This document shows positions 1-11,800 of a stretch of 64,000 nucleotides of DNA, in pieces. The position numbers and the translations under genes were made by a program. The notes beneath the pieces were generated by a model. The model searched no databases, was not told the DNA's origin, and worked only from the letters and a program-made list of their open reading frames with translations. The DNA lies in NCBI GenBank assembly GCA_902806565.1, contig CADCXA010000021.1:806001-870000 (forward strand), given 5' to 3'. Source of the DNA: Hypoxylon rubiginosum (lineage: Eukaryota > Ascomycota > Sordariomycetes > Xylariales > Hypoxylaceae). How positions within the stretch are numbered: the stretch's first letter is position 1; each line of letters starts with the position of its first letter.

Positions 1-306
1 ACTACCGTTACCTCTGGCGCTAGCTCCACCGGTGTCGTCGTTGTCCCTGGCACTTACACTGCTACCGTCCCTGCTGCCACCCCCATTCTGGCAACCGCGA
101 CCTCGACCCCGGTTGGTGGTTCTCCTCTGTACCCCACCGCCGGTGCTTCCACGACTCTCTTCACCACCGCTCCCGCGGGCACTGGTGGTGTCTACCCCAG
201 CTCCCCGGCTAGCACCACCTCGATCGTCACCGCCGGCGCTGCTAACGTCGGTGCTGGCATGGGTCTCGTCGGCTTTGCCGGTATGATCGTCGCCGCTTTC
301 CTGTAA
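1..306 (+). CDS. GPI-anchored Ser/Thr-rich cell-wall protein, C-terminal part
   Basis: Frame 1 is open from the window edge to TAA at 304-306 and gives about 101 residues. The sequence is very rich in Thr, Ser, Ala, Pro and Gly, as in heavily O-glycosylated stalks of fungal wall proteins. It ends with a small-residue stretch (Ala-Ala-Asn-Val-Gly-Ala-Gly) followed by a hydrophobic tail ending Gly-Met-Ile-Val-Ala-Ala-Phe-Leu, the layout of a GPI-anchor attachment signal. The strong third-position C/T bias supports coding. The N-terminus and any catalytic domain lie outside the window, so the exact family cannot be named. Placement at the plasma membrane or wall is inferred from the tail. Confidence 0.75.
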   Translation, partial: TTVTSGASSTGVVVVPGTYTATVPAATPILATATSTPVGGSPLYPTAGASTTLFTTAPAGTGGVYPSSPASTTSIVTAGAANVGAGMGLVGFAGMIVAAFL

Positions 307-1961
307 GCATAGAACGGGAAGGGGGAGGGAAGACCCCAATTACCCAGCAGCCTTTACAGGCAATCCTTTTTATTTATTTTATTCCTTGTACAACATGACC
401 AAACCGCCATCACATATAAGATTCTTACGATCCTTACGAACGAAACTTGCATAAACCTGGGAACCTGGAAAAGAGAGGGTTTTTATTTTTAATATATACC
501 ATCCGGCACACACACGCAAAAAGGTCATCTTTACACACATTGTGGCAGCTCAGCAGAGGCGATGTTAGATGTCTGACTTGGAGAAAAGGGGCGACTCTTC
601 TGTTCATTATACACATATGGATGGTCCCCTTGGGGAGAGGAAGGGCGGTGTACAAAAGCAGTGGGCGGATGATGGACCTGTAGTAATAGTAATACCCCCA
701 ATAAAGAAACTCGCTGAGCTTGAGCCACCTATTTACCTAAGGTTCTTTTGTGATCATCTCTTTCTATCTTCCAAGCGCAACACTGTAGTGTCCCTAAGGT
801 ACCTAATGAACGTAACACTAAGACGAAGTTGGTAGTGCTATTAGTACTTGCGCAGATTGAACACACCCACGCCCCCCCCAAAAGTAGTATTGGCCACTAG
901 GGGACAGTTACATCTTAGCTATCCATCAGCCTCCCTAGGGGAGTAATGGGCGTGCTAAACTAGGAATATATGAAATAAGGTGCTCTATCTGTTATAATGA
1001 TATCTGGATATCATTGCTCCCATATTGGATGCAAGATCCAATGCTACAAATTAGCATAACCCAAAGATACGGAGATCACATTCATTAGCTGAACAATACA
1101 GACCCTCCACTGTCTCCCTCTGTACCTTCATAGTGCTGTGTGATTCGATACGTGATTCAAGAACACTAAGGAACGAACCCAAAGCAAGATCGTAGATCAG
1201 GAGGTAGGTGTCTCTACGCTTTAGTTTAGGTATCTACTAGTACACTGGAGGCAGGTAGATGTAGGCATATAGGGGCATCGCGTGGCTTCAAACAGTTACA
1301 GGCATATCTGATGATTTTCAGTAAGAGCGATAGATAGGTCAGGCGTGAAAGGTCAGAGGGAGCATCGATACCTTAGGTACATAAGGTACAGCTCCTATGA
1401 CTCAAAATGTTTCACGCACTGTAATACCTGGCAGCATATCGCCGCACTGTCCATGTAGCTGAGAAAGTACGCCGTATTTCGGAGCAAGAACGCCGTTGGC
1501 TAGGGAAAACACGTCGTTGATCAGGGAAAGCACGTTTTGATACCTCCGCGTTCGCGTTGCTATTGAATCACGTTAGGTACCTATATGTACGTTTGCCCAC
1601 CTAACGTACCCTCTGTTGCCCTGGTATTCAGCGTATTCCCTGTAAGGAGCAGCGGCGCGTGTAGTTACAGTCGCGTACCTTGCTGGCGCGCTACGTACCG
1701 CGTCCGCGTTGCGGGGGAGCCCATTACGTATTTAAACCAAACAAAACGTGGATGGAAATTTTTCAAACGTAGACAATTAAAAGATTCCTCGACGATTCCT
1801 CAACCTCCACGTCTCCTCCACGTCTCCTCAACGTCCCCTCCACGTCTCTTCAACATTCAAACCACTTATTCACACCACTTCATCTGTTTGCGCTGTGCCA
1901 TCCAACTTTCATCCCTATCCACGCCTTGTGATCTTGTTACGTTACGACGAAACACATCACT
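307..1961. other. Intergenic region with 21-nt periodic repeat
   Basis: No convincing gene in about 1.65 kb. It holds the 3' UTR of the wall-protein gene and the promoter of the gene starting at 1962. Between about 1455 and 1545 an ACGYCGTT-like core recurs at 1469, 1490, 1511 and 1532, exactly 21 nt apart, inside imperfect units. A TAGGTACCTA palindrome lies at 1574-1583. Confidence 0.6.
1797..1855 (+). promoter_or_regulatory. Pyrimidine-rich repeat tract upstream of 1962 gene
   Basis: A CT-rich tract repeats the unit CTCCACGTCT and close variants about four times, ending about 105 nt before the ATG at 1962. CT tracts are common around transcription starts of filamentous fungi, so a core-promoter or 5' UTR role is inferred from position and composition only. 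Confidence 0.4.
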
Positions 1962-3844
1962 ATGGCTACCCCTGGTATCGATATCCCTAATACTGGGATT
2001 GTGGTTGATCTCAACGATAAGACTCATCCGAACTACCAGAAGTCCAAGCATAATGCCGGCAGTCTACTGCTCAAGAACATGCCCCTTGAGGTACTTCTCC
2101 TGGCTTCACATTGTCATCATAGTTATTGCTCACATTTATCTTAGATTCGCCTGAAAATCTACAAGATGGCAGTGGAGGAGGATGAGCCTCTGGAGCCAGT
2201 TCAGGTCGAGAAGGGTTCAAATAAATTCATCCGTCGCCGATGGGATGGTATTAGCCATCGTGTCGATAAACGACCTCCGACAGCGGTGTTTCTAGCTCAA
2301 ACTTGTCGAGCTATCTATGTGGACCTGGAAGTGTTCTGTCCTTTTTATGAGGTGAACCGCTTCGAGTTCTCCTCCGCGAAGAACGCACATTGCTACTTCG
2401 CCGCTATTACCACGCGCCGCCGCCAGGCGATCCGCCTGGTCAGCTTCGTCAACCACGACAAATGCAGCCCGACCCCCTCCCTCGACCAATACGGACGTTA
2501 TGTTCTTGGGAGTCCGCGCAAAAACCTCAGCAATCACCACATCTTGTCCCTTCTGACCCAGTGCAAGGGAGTCAAGAACCAGGGGCTCACTTACATGATG
2601 GACTATGACCGCGCGGGATTCTTGAGATCTGGTCCCCGCGCGGCCCACTACGACTTGGTTAAATACCTGCGCCTTATCAAGGGGGACCTGTCGAAATCGA
2701 TCTGGGGTCTTCCCTTCTTTCGTTTCATCGTGAAATATGAAGGCCAGTATTTTGAGATGGGATGCCTTGATAAGATGGAACTCGAACTGTCAGGCTTTGG
2801 CGAAGAAATGATCTCGGTGATGTAGGAAGTCAACGAGTGCAGTAAGTCCAAATCATGTCTTGCCCCCCCCCCCTTCTCTCCCCTTTCTCATCTTTTAACG
2901 TCTGAGCGATGGCTGACGCTTGAACGCCGCAAGTGATTAAACGCAAAGCCAGGATCGGATCTGAGATCCCGCAGTGGTTCGAGGACATGGAACGCCCCTC
3001 TTTGGTCGGTCAGGCCATCTGGGCCGGGGGCGTTCTGTTCCCGGGCGACGAGCGCGTGACCTTCGACCGAGCTGGCAGCTCCGTCGGCCCCGTCTCATCT
3101 CGCACCCGACAAGCGAGCCGTACCCCCGACAAATTGGGCCTGTACGAGCGTAACAGCTCCAAGTACGACGCGGAGGGAATGGTAATGGGGCAGATCACTC
3201 TGAAGGATGTCCGTTGGGACGAGTCTCGATCTACCATCGAGTGTCGCATTATCTCTGGAGGCTCTCAGTCTCGCAGGGGACACCCTGAGTATCTCGCTGG
3301 CCGCCCTGAGGAAGAGTCGTGGGAGCAGCTAACCGCAATCTCACACACCGAACTCGAGAACGGACTCTATAAACTGATGCAAAGCTTCATGTTACCCAGA
3401 AACAAACCGCCCAGGGATCTGGTCAAGGACTTGACCGAACGACCGTCGCCCCGCGACATCATCAACGTATCGCTGCAGTACGGCCTCTTCGACTGGGACG
3501 CCAGGGTCGGAAGCTATAAGCTGAGCCCCCGCGATCACAAATGGAGTCTGCAGTATTTTGGTATCATGTGCCGCAACTGGGCCATCTTGGCAGATCGCTG
3601 GGAGACGCGCCTGGCGAAGGCCGAGGAGGACGTAGTCGTGGAGGACCTCAAGGCTGAGCGAAGAGCGGCAAAGGTGGCGAGAGCTGCCGCCAAGGCGGAG
3701 GCTAAGGAGGCAAGAGCCGTAGCTAGGGCCGAAAGAAAGAGAGTCAATGCTGAGAAGGCCAAGGCCAAGGAGGAGAGAGCTAAGGCTCGGGCTGAGAAAG
3801 CCGCAGGACAGACTCGTGCGAAGGCGAGAGCCAAGCGATCTTAG
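1962..3844 (+). CDS. 2EXR-domain protein with in-frame stop (possible pseudogene)
   Basis: Exons by inspection are 1962-2090, 2145-2841 and 2934-3844; introns have GTACTT...TTAG and GTAAGT...CAAG borders. Splicing intron 1 creates the run MPLEIRLKIY, the start motif of the fungal 2EXR (F-box-like) family. Exon 2 carries the rest of that domain. Exon 3 encodes about 300 residues ending in a basic, Ala/Lys/Glu/Arg-rich probable coiled coil. The oddity is a TAG at 2823-2825, in frame, 17 nt before a perfect GTAAGT donor; the splice at 2842/2933 restores phase exactly (A joined to TG gives ATG). Exon 3 has no good ATG near its start and a stop just upstream, so it reads as a downstream exon. Either the gene is broken by a nonsense change or the protein ends at 2825 (about 262 residues) and exon 3 is decayed. 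Function unknown. Confidence 0.55.
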
Positions 3845-4533
3845 GATCCGTGGCATACGCAAACTTGAACTACTTGGTCGTCCGATAGGGTCAGAGGGTG
3901 AAGCTTGGTTGAGTGGTTGGAAGGGGGGCGGAGGCAGATGACCACGATAGTCCACGGCAGCGCTGTCGCTGTTGGGACGATGGTTGCCAACTTTACAACG
4001 GCAAGCATCCAGCCTGGTCTTCAACATGCCCCGTTTCATTCTGCCAAACATTAATTTTCTCGTTGGCCGGCTTCTTTGTTGCCGCCAACTTTCACTTCTT
4101 TCTTTTGTACGAATAGTTTTCGCAGCCCGACACCCTCTTGATCTGGGATCGTCGCGAGTTTTCGCTGCTACTCACATGGAAGTCCCCATGGCATATTGGG
4201 CAAATAATACTGAATCGATGGGTTTTTCCCCTTCTGATAATACCTGTTCCTATTTTATGTGGTGTTATAATAAGTGACTGCTAGTACTGCTCCTGTTGCC
4301 TCCCACACTCACTCGTACGTAGATACGTACCTACGTATCTAATATCGCGATGATATTATCACACGGAGAAGAGACGAAGCGTAATATTATCGTTCCTACT
4401 TCCTTTCAAGTCCCACGACTTTAATTCCGAATTGCATAAGCTAACAACACCCAGCGACCTCCGCCGCGATTAACTCTCTATTCCAACCATCACGTTTTCA
4501 ACTTCAAAATTTGGTCAAGACCACCACTCTTAA
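3845..4533. other. Intergenic, no gene seen
   Basis: Gap between two convergent genes. It contains the 3' ends of both and a cluster of TACGTA/ACCTACG-like short palindromic motifs around 4315-4345. No coding signal or RNA gene was found. Confidence 0.5.
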
Positions 4534-5082
4534 TTAGTCAACAAAAATAATCTCCGTCGCTACCGAAGAATCGTCGTCGTCATCGCTCGAGCTATCCCCC
4601 CCGATCACGTATACGCGCCGCGGGCGGCAAGTCCTCCTGCACCGACTCGGGATGCGAGTCCTAAACCCGTCGATCCGCCGCGGGAGCTGGGAGACGTCGA
4701 ACCCGGGCCGGAAGGCGAGGGCCCAGTGGTCGCGAATCCTCTTTCGAACTTATAATCAGATCACCAGAATTACAAAGCTAGAAGACGAGTAAAAGGAGAA
4801 AGAAGTAAAGGTTCGACCTACGCAACCTCTCCGCCGCACAACCCCGACGATAGCGCCATCCCACCCGAAGTCCTCCTCCTCCTCGGCTTCCTTATAGTCC
4901 AGCGTGCCTCCGCACCACGGGCAGCAGAGCAGATCCGAGACGAACTGCTGCCAGCCGTAGGGCGCGCAGCTCTCTTCGGAAGTGCTCGAGACGTAGTCGG
5001 AATCGATATAGGAAGAGTCGGACGAGTCGTGCCAGTCGTAGCTGATGTAGAACGTCTGCGGCGTTCCGAGAATATTGCCCAT
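4534..5082 (-). CDS. Small orphan protein, two exons, acidic tail
   Basis: Proposed exons are 5082-4822 and 4740-4534, joined across an intron starting GTAGGT; about 155 residues. The start MGNILGT fits the N-myristoylation pattern (Gly2, small residue at position 6). The N-terminal half is Ser/Asp/Tyr-rich and contains one Cys-Pro-Trp-Cys motif followed by an acidic Glu run. The second exon, in a different frame, stays open, is Arg-rich, and ends with an SSSDDDDDSS-type acidic cluster before TAA. The acceptor is the least certain point: two AGs (ending at 4749 or 4741) are near, and only the second keeps phase with the GTAGGT donor. A longer upstream extension of the open frame (to 5340) lacks coding character. 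No family recognised. Confidence 0.45.
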
Positions 5083-5868
5083 TTTTGGCGTCTTCCTCCT
5101 GGATATTTCTGGCGATACTTGGTAGTTCTCGGTGTTTTCTTTCGAACTTGGCGGATAGGATAGGACATAAAATCGGGTCAGGAGAGGGGGACGTGTGAGA
5201 AGTAATCCGAATGTCTCGAAGCAAAACAAAAGAGAAAAGAAAGCCTGCCATCGACCCATAGCGTATGAGTAATAAACAGGAAGAGCTGTTCTTGGGAGGA
5301 AAGCAAACTGTACATAGTGAGGCTGAAATACCGCTGTCATTGCAACTGATACACAGCAGCAAGTCGGTTACGTGCCTCGTACATTGTCACTCATCCTCGG
5401 CTAACCTCATCCGTGTAAGTAAAAGCGAACAACAGTCGACGGAGTGCCGTCCCACGATCCCACCCAAAAAGCAAGAGTCAAACGGCGGCACCGGGTCGCA
5501 CATCGGACAGATCAGGGTTACCCACCGAGGGTAACTGCATCGCCTACGTGGTGTCAAACAAAGGAACTACCTAGACATGTAACTGGGGACAGATAGACAC
5601 AAGAAGGAAGCTATTAAGGAAAAAGGTCCAATCGATGGTTGAACAGTACTCTAATAGTTAGCTGCCTTCGTTTCGATGCATTATCATGATTAATACAGGC
5701 GTAGTTAAGTTTTTCGCCAGATAAAATACAGGTCGGCTAAAAAAAGAGAAGCACAAACGCCCAGCCAAAGCCGATCTCGTTGATACATTAATAATGCCTT
5801 TAGAACCAGCCAGAAAGACGCACAATCCTAAACTCCTCTTCTCCCCTCCTCGTTGCCTCTTTTTCCTT
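5083..5868. other. Intergenic, no gene seen
   Basis: Holds the promoter of the small orphan gene and the 3' UTR of the myosin gene, both on the minus strand. Short open frames here lack conserved features. No RNA gene recognised. Confidence 0.5.
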
Positions 5869-8800
5869 TCACAAAAAGCCCTTCGTTAGACTCGGCGTCC
5901 GTCCGATGCTGCTCTTGCGCTTCGGCACCTCGATGCCCGTGCCGCTCAGACTACTCGTATCGTCGTCGCCGCTCGTCCCCGTGCCGTTCCGCCACGCGCT
6001 GAGGCGCCTCGCGCCTCCGTCCAGACCCGGCGTGCTCAACCGCACGCTACCGCCGTTCACGCTGCCCTTCTCCATCCGCAGGTGCTTCCAGCCGTCTAAT
6101 TCGCGCTCCAAGCGCAGCGTCTTTTCCTTCTCCTCCCTTAGTTCCCTTTCGGCGCGCCGGGCCGACAGCTGGTTGTCGCTCTCGCTGGCCTGGAGCTCCT
6201 CGATGGCCTTGAGCAGCTTGTCGACCCGGTCCCGCAGCCGCGATACGTCGTCGTTGAGTTGTGTCGCCTGCTTGTCCTTGCGCTCGATCTGCGACTGCAG
6301 GTCCTTTACGGTCCGGTCTACATTGCGCACCGACCGCTGCGATTTCGACCGCTCGTTCTCTTGCGCCTCGAGCTGTGATTCGAGCTATTGGGGAAAGGAG
6401 GTATTAGCGGTGCGTCTTGTGAGTTTGCGGAAGAGAGAAGAAAGGGGTCTCGCTGGAGTTGTCGGGGGTGGCATTTCTTTGGGAGGCCCGGGATCGGGGG
6501 TGGTAGGATCTGCTGGTGTACTAACCTCCTGGATACGTTTGTGTAGGAACTTGATATCCTGGCTGCCGCTTGAATATCCCTTAGTCTCCAGGTCGACGAG
6601 TCGCACTTGTACTTCGTTGAGGCTCTTTTCAAGAGCTGCCTTTTGTTTGGCCAACTCAGCGCTGTTCTCGCGTTCGGCTGCAATTTCTTTTTGCACTTCA
6701 GTTGCGAGAGACTCGGCCCGACGCATCTTCTCTACCGCGGCGGTAGTAATGTCTTCTTGCTGAGCAAGGCTGGATTTCAGCTCGAGAATTTCCTTGTCCG
6801 TCGTAGCAGCGTTACGCAACGCTGGACTCTCGCTCTTGGCTAAATCCTCCAGTCCTGCCTTGGCTTCCTTGAGCCTGGCTTCGACGCTGGACTTCTCCCT
6901 CATTAGGGAATCGCGCTCCGCAGCTATGTCGTCGACGGAGCTGCGAAGGGTTCGAACTTGAGAAAGGAGGGATACAACCTTGCCCTGGGCCTCGTTGTGA
7001 GCGCTGACGGCTTCATCGCGCGAGGCGACGACGTCTGCAAGGGTAGTTTCAAGACGCGACTTTTCTTTAGACCACGTTGTGCTATTGAGCACCTCATCGT
7101 CCCACTTGGAACGGAGGTCGTCAAGTTCCTCGCGCAACCGAGCAATTTCGGATTGCTTGAAGAGCTTCTCCTCTCGTGCCAAGTCAAGTTCCTTGGTGAG
7201 GGTCGCAAATTCTGCCTGATACTTCTTGCGCGTTTGCTCCATGCTTGACTCCTTGTCCTCCAAATCAATAGCTCTCTGGTTCCTGTAGTCCTCTAGTTCA
7301 TGCTGTAGACGTTTCTTTGCCTGCAGAGCAGCTTCAAGGTCTGTCGAGATATCCTCTAGCTTCTCCTCGAGACGCTGGTTTTGACGTACTATATCTTCCA
7401 TGCTTCCGTCAGATTTCTTTCGCTGAGACATTATTTCAGCGTAGGCCTCCTCTGCTTCTTTAGCTTGAGACTTGGCAAACTGCTCAGCTCGCGTTGCCTT
7501 CAGAACAGCAATCTCCGCTTGTTCGAGCTTGCTGAAGTACTCATTCGCCCGGCTCTTGTACATATCAAGGCTAGAAGTCACGTCGGCTAATTGGGAGCTT
7601 TCGGCGTCAAGTCGAATCTGAAGGTCGGCAAATTCTTGAAGCAACTGGCTGCGGCTAGAGGCTTCCTGTTCGTGGGCAATGTTCATTTCTTGCAGATCTG
7701 ACTTTGCATCTCGAAGCTCAACCTCCAATCTCGCACGTTCGTGCCTCATCTTCTCGAAGTGCTCTTTAACGTCTGTCAATTCCGCAATAGCATCGTTGTG
7801 GTTGTGGAGGAGTGCACGCCTGGAATCCTCCTGGCTGTTGAGTAGATCGAGGATTTCTTCGTGCGACTTAGTTTGAATGTCTCGTACAGACAATTCGCCA
7901 CTCCTAAGAGCCTTCTCCAATTGGGAGACTTTCTTGGTTGAATCATCGAGCATATCGTGCAGGCGATTATTAGCTTTCTCTAGCTTCTTCACACGACGAA
8001 GCGATGGGCTGTCCTCGATGTTCATCTCCCGCGTTGGTGTGGCACGTTCAAGCTGGCTCTGAAGATGGCGATTTTGCATCTGCGATATTTGAAGCTGGTT
8101 CTGTAGCTCTTCAAGTTCCGTCTTTAGGTCCTGTCTGTTGTTGAAGCTGAGAATATCTGCAGTTCGGTCTGATCTACCAGAGTCCTGAACCAGATCGTTC
8201 TCATTGCCAACACGTTGGCGAGTCGGGGTGGAAGTATTCGAGAAACGCCTTCCGTTGAGCTTTGACCGCCTTTGCGTAGGGGAACCATTAAAAGGGGCCT
8301 CGTTAGGGTGCATCTCCTCTAGTCTAGGTCGCATTGGCGACTCTACCCGGTTCGCACGTAGGTCGGCTAACTGAGCTTCCGCGTTGGATCGCCCGGCAGT
8401 TTGAATACGAAGATTCTGTTGTAGTTCTTCGATCTTTCTAAGCATGTCGAAGTTTTTACTCATGATCTTATCATGGCTTGCATCACCTTGAGCGGGAATG
8501 GAGACTTCTGGGTCGACAGCTTTCAAAATCCGTAACATCTGGGCTCGAAGCTCTTCAAGCTCTGTGTCCCGAGAATCAACGGTCACCTGCATAGCGCGTA
8601 CAGTAGCTTGGGCCTGCGTTCGAAGTTGACGTTCGGATTCAATCGTTCGATTCGCCTCGGCGAGTTGGATTGTGTAGTTTGACGAAGCTTTCTCGGCGCT
8701 CCGGCTGGATTTGACCTCGCGTGCAACCTCATGATTGAGATCCTCAACGTTGAGTTGTAACTTCTCGACCTTTTTCTCTAGGCCGGCAATAGTCAAAGAT

Positions 8801-11800
8801 GCATCCCCAAGCTGTTTGTTGAGCTTGCCGTTCTGCTCTTCCATCCTTGCTTTCTCACGCTGGAGACTAAGAACCTGCCCTCTTGAGGCTTCACTAGCCC
8901 TCGAGCTGGATCGTGCAATTTCGAGGCCCTTTTGCTGTAATTTATTGAGCAGGGCGCGGTTGTCGTTCTCAGATGCTGTTAGTCGACCTTTTACTGTAAC
9001 TAATTCGCGTTCTAAACGCTCTTTGGCCTGGTCATTCTTGAGTCCATATTCACCGGATGAGATCATGAACTTATTGAGATCTTCTATCTCATGGTTCAGT
9101 TTCTCGCACTCAGCCTCGAACCACCTCAGCCGCTCTTGGGTTGCGTCGAGATCTTTCTGTAGACTTGCCTCTCGCTCTCGGGCGGCGCGGGTGGCGTTAC
9201 GCTCGCCGGCCTCTTCCGCGTTCATTCGCGCCTCTTCGGCCTGGGCTTTTGCTATTCGTAATCGCCGAATCTCGTCGCGTGCTTCGTCTCGTTCCTGCTC
9301 TAATGTGGCTCGCGCTTCCATAGTGCGCCGCAAAGTATCCTGCTGAAGATAAAGCTCCTTCTCGATTGTTATTTTCGAGTCTTTAAGTCGCTCATGCTCT
9401 TCATTCAGGGCTTGGAACTTGTGTTCGGCGAGAAGGGCAACATCGTCTCGTGATTGTCTCTCTCGACTTAACTCCATCTGAACGTTGTATAGTTGGTCTT
9501 TTAGGTCCTTGATCTGAGACTCAAGTACTTCGCGGTTCTGGTTGGCCTGGGCATCCTCCGAGAGTCTTGCCTGAAGCAATTGCTTGGCATCCTCGGCTTC
9601 ACGCTGGAGCTGCGAATGCTGAGACTTCATAGCTACCATTTCCGCTTGAACTTCACGAAGGCGACCGGCTGTCTTCTCCTTCTCGGATGCTAACACCTTT
9701 CTTTGATCCTCGAAAGTCCGCTGCTCCATTTGGAACTTCTTGTTATCCGAGCGGAGAATTGCAAGTTCGCTTTCCTTTTTCATTACCAGCTCCTCGTAGT
9801 CTGTTGAGGTTTTTGATAGTTGAGAAAGCTGCTGGTGTGCTTCACGATGCTCCTTTGTAAGACGCTGCTCTCGGGACTTGAGAGACTGTAGTTCCTTTTG
9901 GGTGGAGGCGAATTTGATGTCTGCATCTTGCTCGGATTTCAACAGCTTCCCTTCGATGTCCCGTAGCTTGCGATCTTTCAGCGACAGCTGACTCTGAAGC
10001 ATTCTAACCTCATCCTCGAGGGCGGCTTCCTGTGCGCTTCGGCCTGCTTGCTTCTGGGAGAGCTGCTCGATTTCCATTTCAAGATCGGACACTCGAGCGT
10101 CAAGATCCGACTTTTCTTCTTCAAGTCGAGCAATAAGGTCAGCAGCGTGTTCCAACTGGGCTCGAAATTTATCCACCTCATGCTCGGCTCTCTTTTTCGC
10201 ATCCAGGAGATCGTCGAGTTGGCTTTCAAGTTTATCCTGGTCTTCAATGGCGCCTTTTAGTTCTTCCTCGAGCTCAGACTCGCGAAGTTGTAGTCGCTTG
10301 AATATCTCCTCCTTGTCTAGCGCAAGTGCTCGCTCGCTTTCGAGGACCTGTTGTGTTCGCATAAGTTCCGCATGGCAGTTTCGTCTCTCCTCTTCGAGTC
10401 GAGTGCGATTTTCTGCTTCTTGCCGCATCTTATCATTCAGCAGTCGAATCTTCTCGTCTCGCCTCTTCACTTCGACGGCCGTACGCGTTGCACCCAATAA
10501 TGGCTTCATCTTAATAAGAAGCTGCCACCAGGGATTCTCGCAGAGATCAAGATAGACCTGAAAGTTTCGTTGGATGACATGAGTCGCTTCCGTGCGGTAT
10601 AGCCTCTTGAAGGCCATGCGCCGTTGGATATAGCCGCGAGCAACCGATTGAAATCGAGACATTATCTCGGTAATCAAGGCGTCGCGTTTCTCTTCCAGTT
10701 CGGCAAGCACACCTGCTCTGAAAAATACCTTGGTGAGACCGACGCGGTAAAGGGACTTGTCTATCCTTAGTTTGTCCAACATGAGCGCTGCTGTCGCCTG
10801 CCCTTCCAAATATCCCTTCGGTATATCACTACAGAGAACTTCGTATCGCTGTCGAAATTCTGCGAAAGAGAGTCGATTGGGGAAGCCGGTTCGAGCTATT
10901 CTTATGCCCTCGAGGACACCATTGCATCTTAGCTGGTCCAGAACCAGAAGTGCGTTGAACTGCTTGGGTCGCTTCTTGTGGTTTGGAAGAATACAACGAA
11001 CGAAATGGGGATGTGTAGAATGAAGTTGAGACATAAGACTAGACAACTGCTCTTTGTGCCTCTGCGCAACCGTTCGGAATAGCCCCCTTTTGACTCGGCT
11101 TCGAGAAGCGTTATAGTCATCGTCAGAGTCGGCGCAGTCCGAGAACAGGTTCGCAATATGCTTGTCTGTAGAAGCAGCGAGCAGTCGAGTGATATTGTCA
11201 TTTAGGGGGTCCTTGTTTTTTTCCAACCAGCCCTCGGTCGAATATTCGACCTCGGCCGCGTAGTGGGTTAGAATGAATCCTTGACGAGCCCCAGGACGTG
11301 ACGGACGATACTTGTTGGATTTCTTGTCCCACAAGGAGTTCAACTTCTCTGTGAATGACTTGTCGGTGGCTTTTGGCATGACACTGTCTTCGTCGAGACA
11401 GGAGAAAATGCCGATGGGGTTCGGGAGCTCAATGAGATCGATAGTTGGTTGCAAGTCACGACCGAAGTCGATAAATTGCCACTCAATCTGTTCTCTCGCA
11501 TATTCCTCCTGCTCCAGTACAAACATATGGTGATTAAAAAATTGCTGGAGCTTTTCGTTGGTATAATTGATACAAAGTTGCTCAAAGCTATTCTCTTCAA
11601 AGATCTCGAAACCTGCGATATCAAGAACACCAATGAAATGAGAGTCGTCAATCCCCAGGCCGGTCCGGTCGAGCTGCCGATTGATTCTAGTCACAAGGTC
11701 CCCGAAGCCTCGCTCGTATATACCCTTGGATAGAGCATCGATACCAAGTCGGACTTGCTCAGGAGTTTGCACCTTTTCCACCCATTCGCGACCTGCTTTA

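Noticed and set aside
1585..2154. 189-codon plus-strand ORF before and over exon 1 of the 2EXR gene
   Set aside because: Overlaps the better-supported start at 1962 in another frame, and its content looks random.
5906..6763. Plus-strand 285-codon ORF opposite the myosin tail
   Set aside because: Ser/Arg-rich shadow of a coiled coil; crosses a myosin intron without its own signals.
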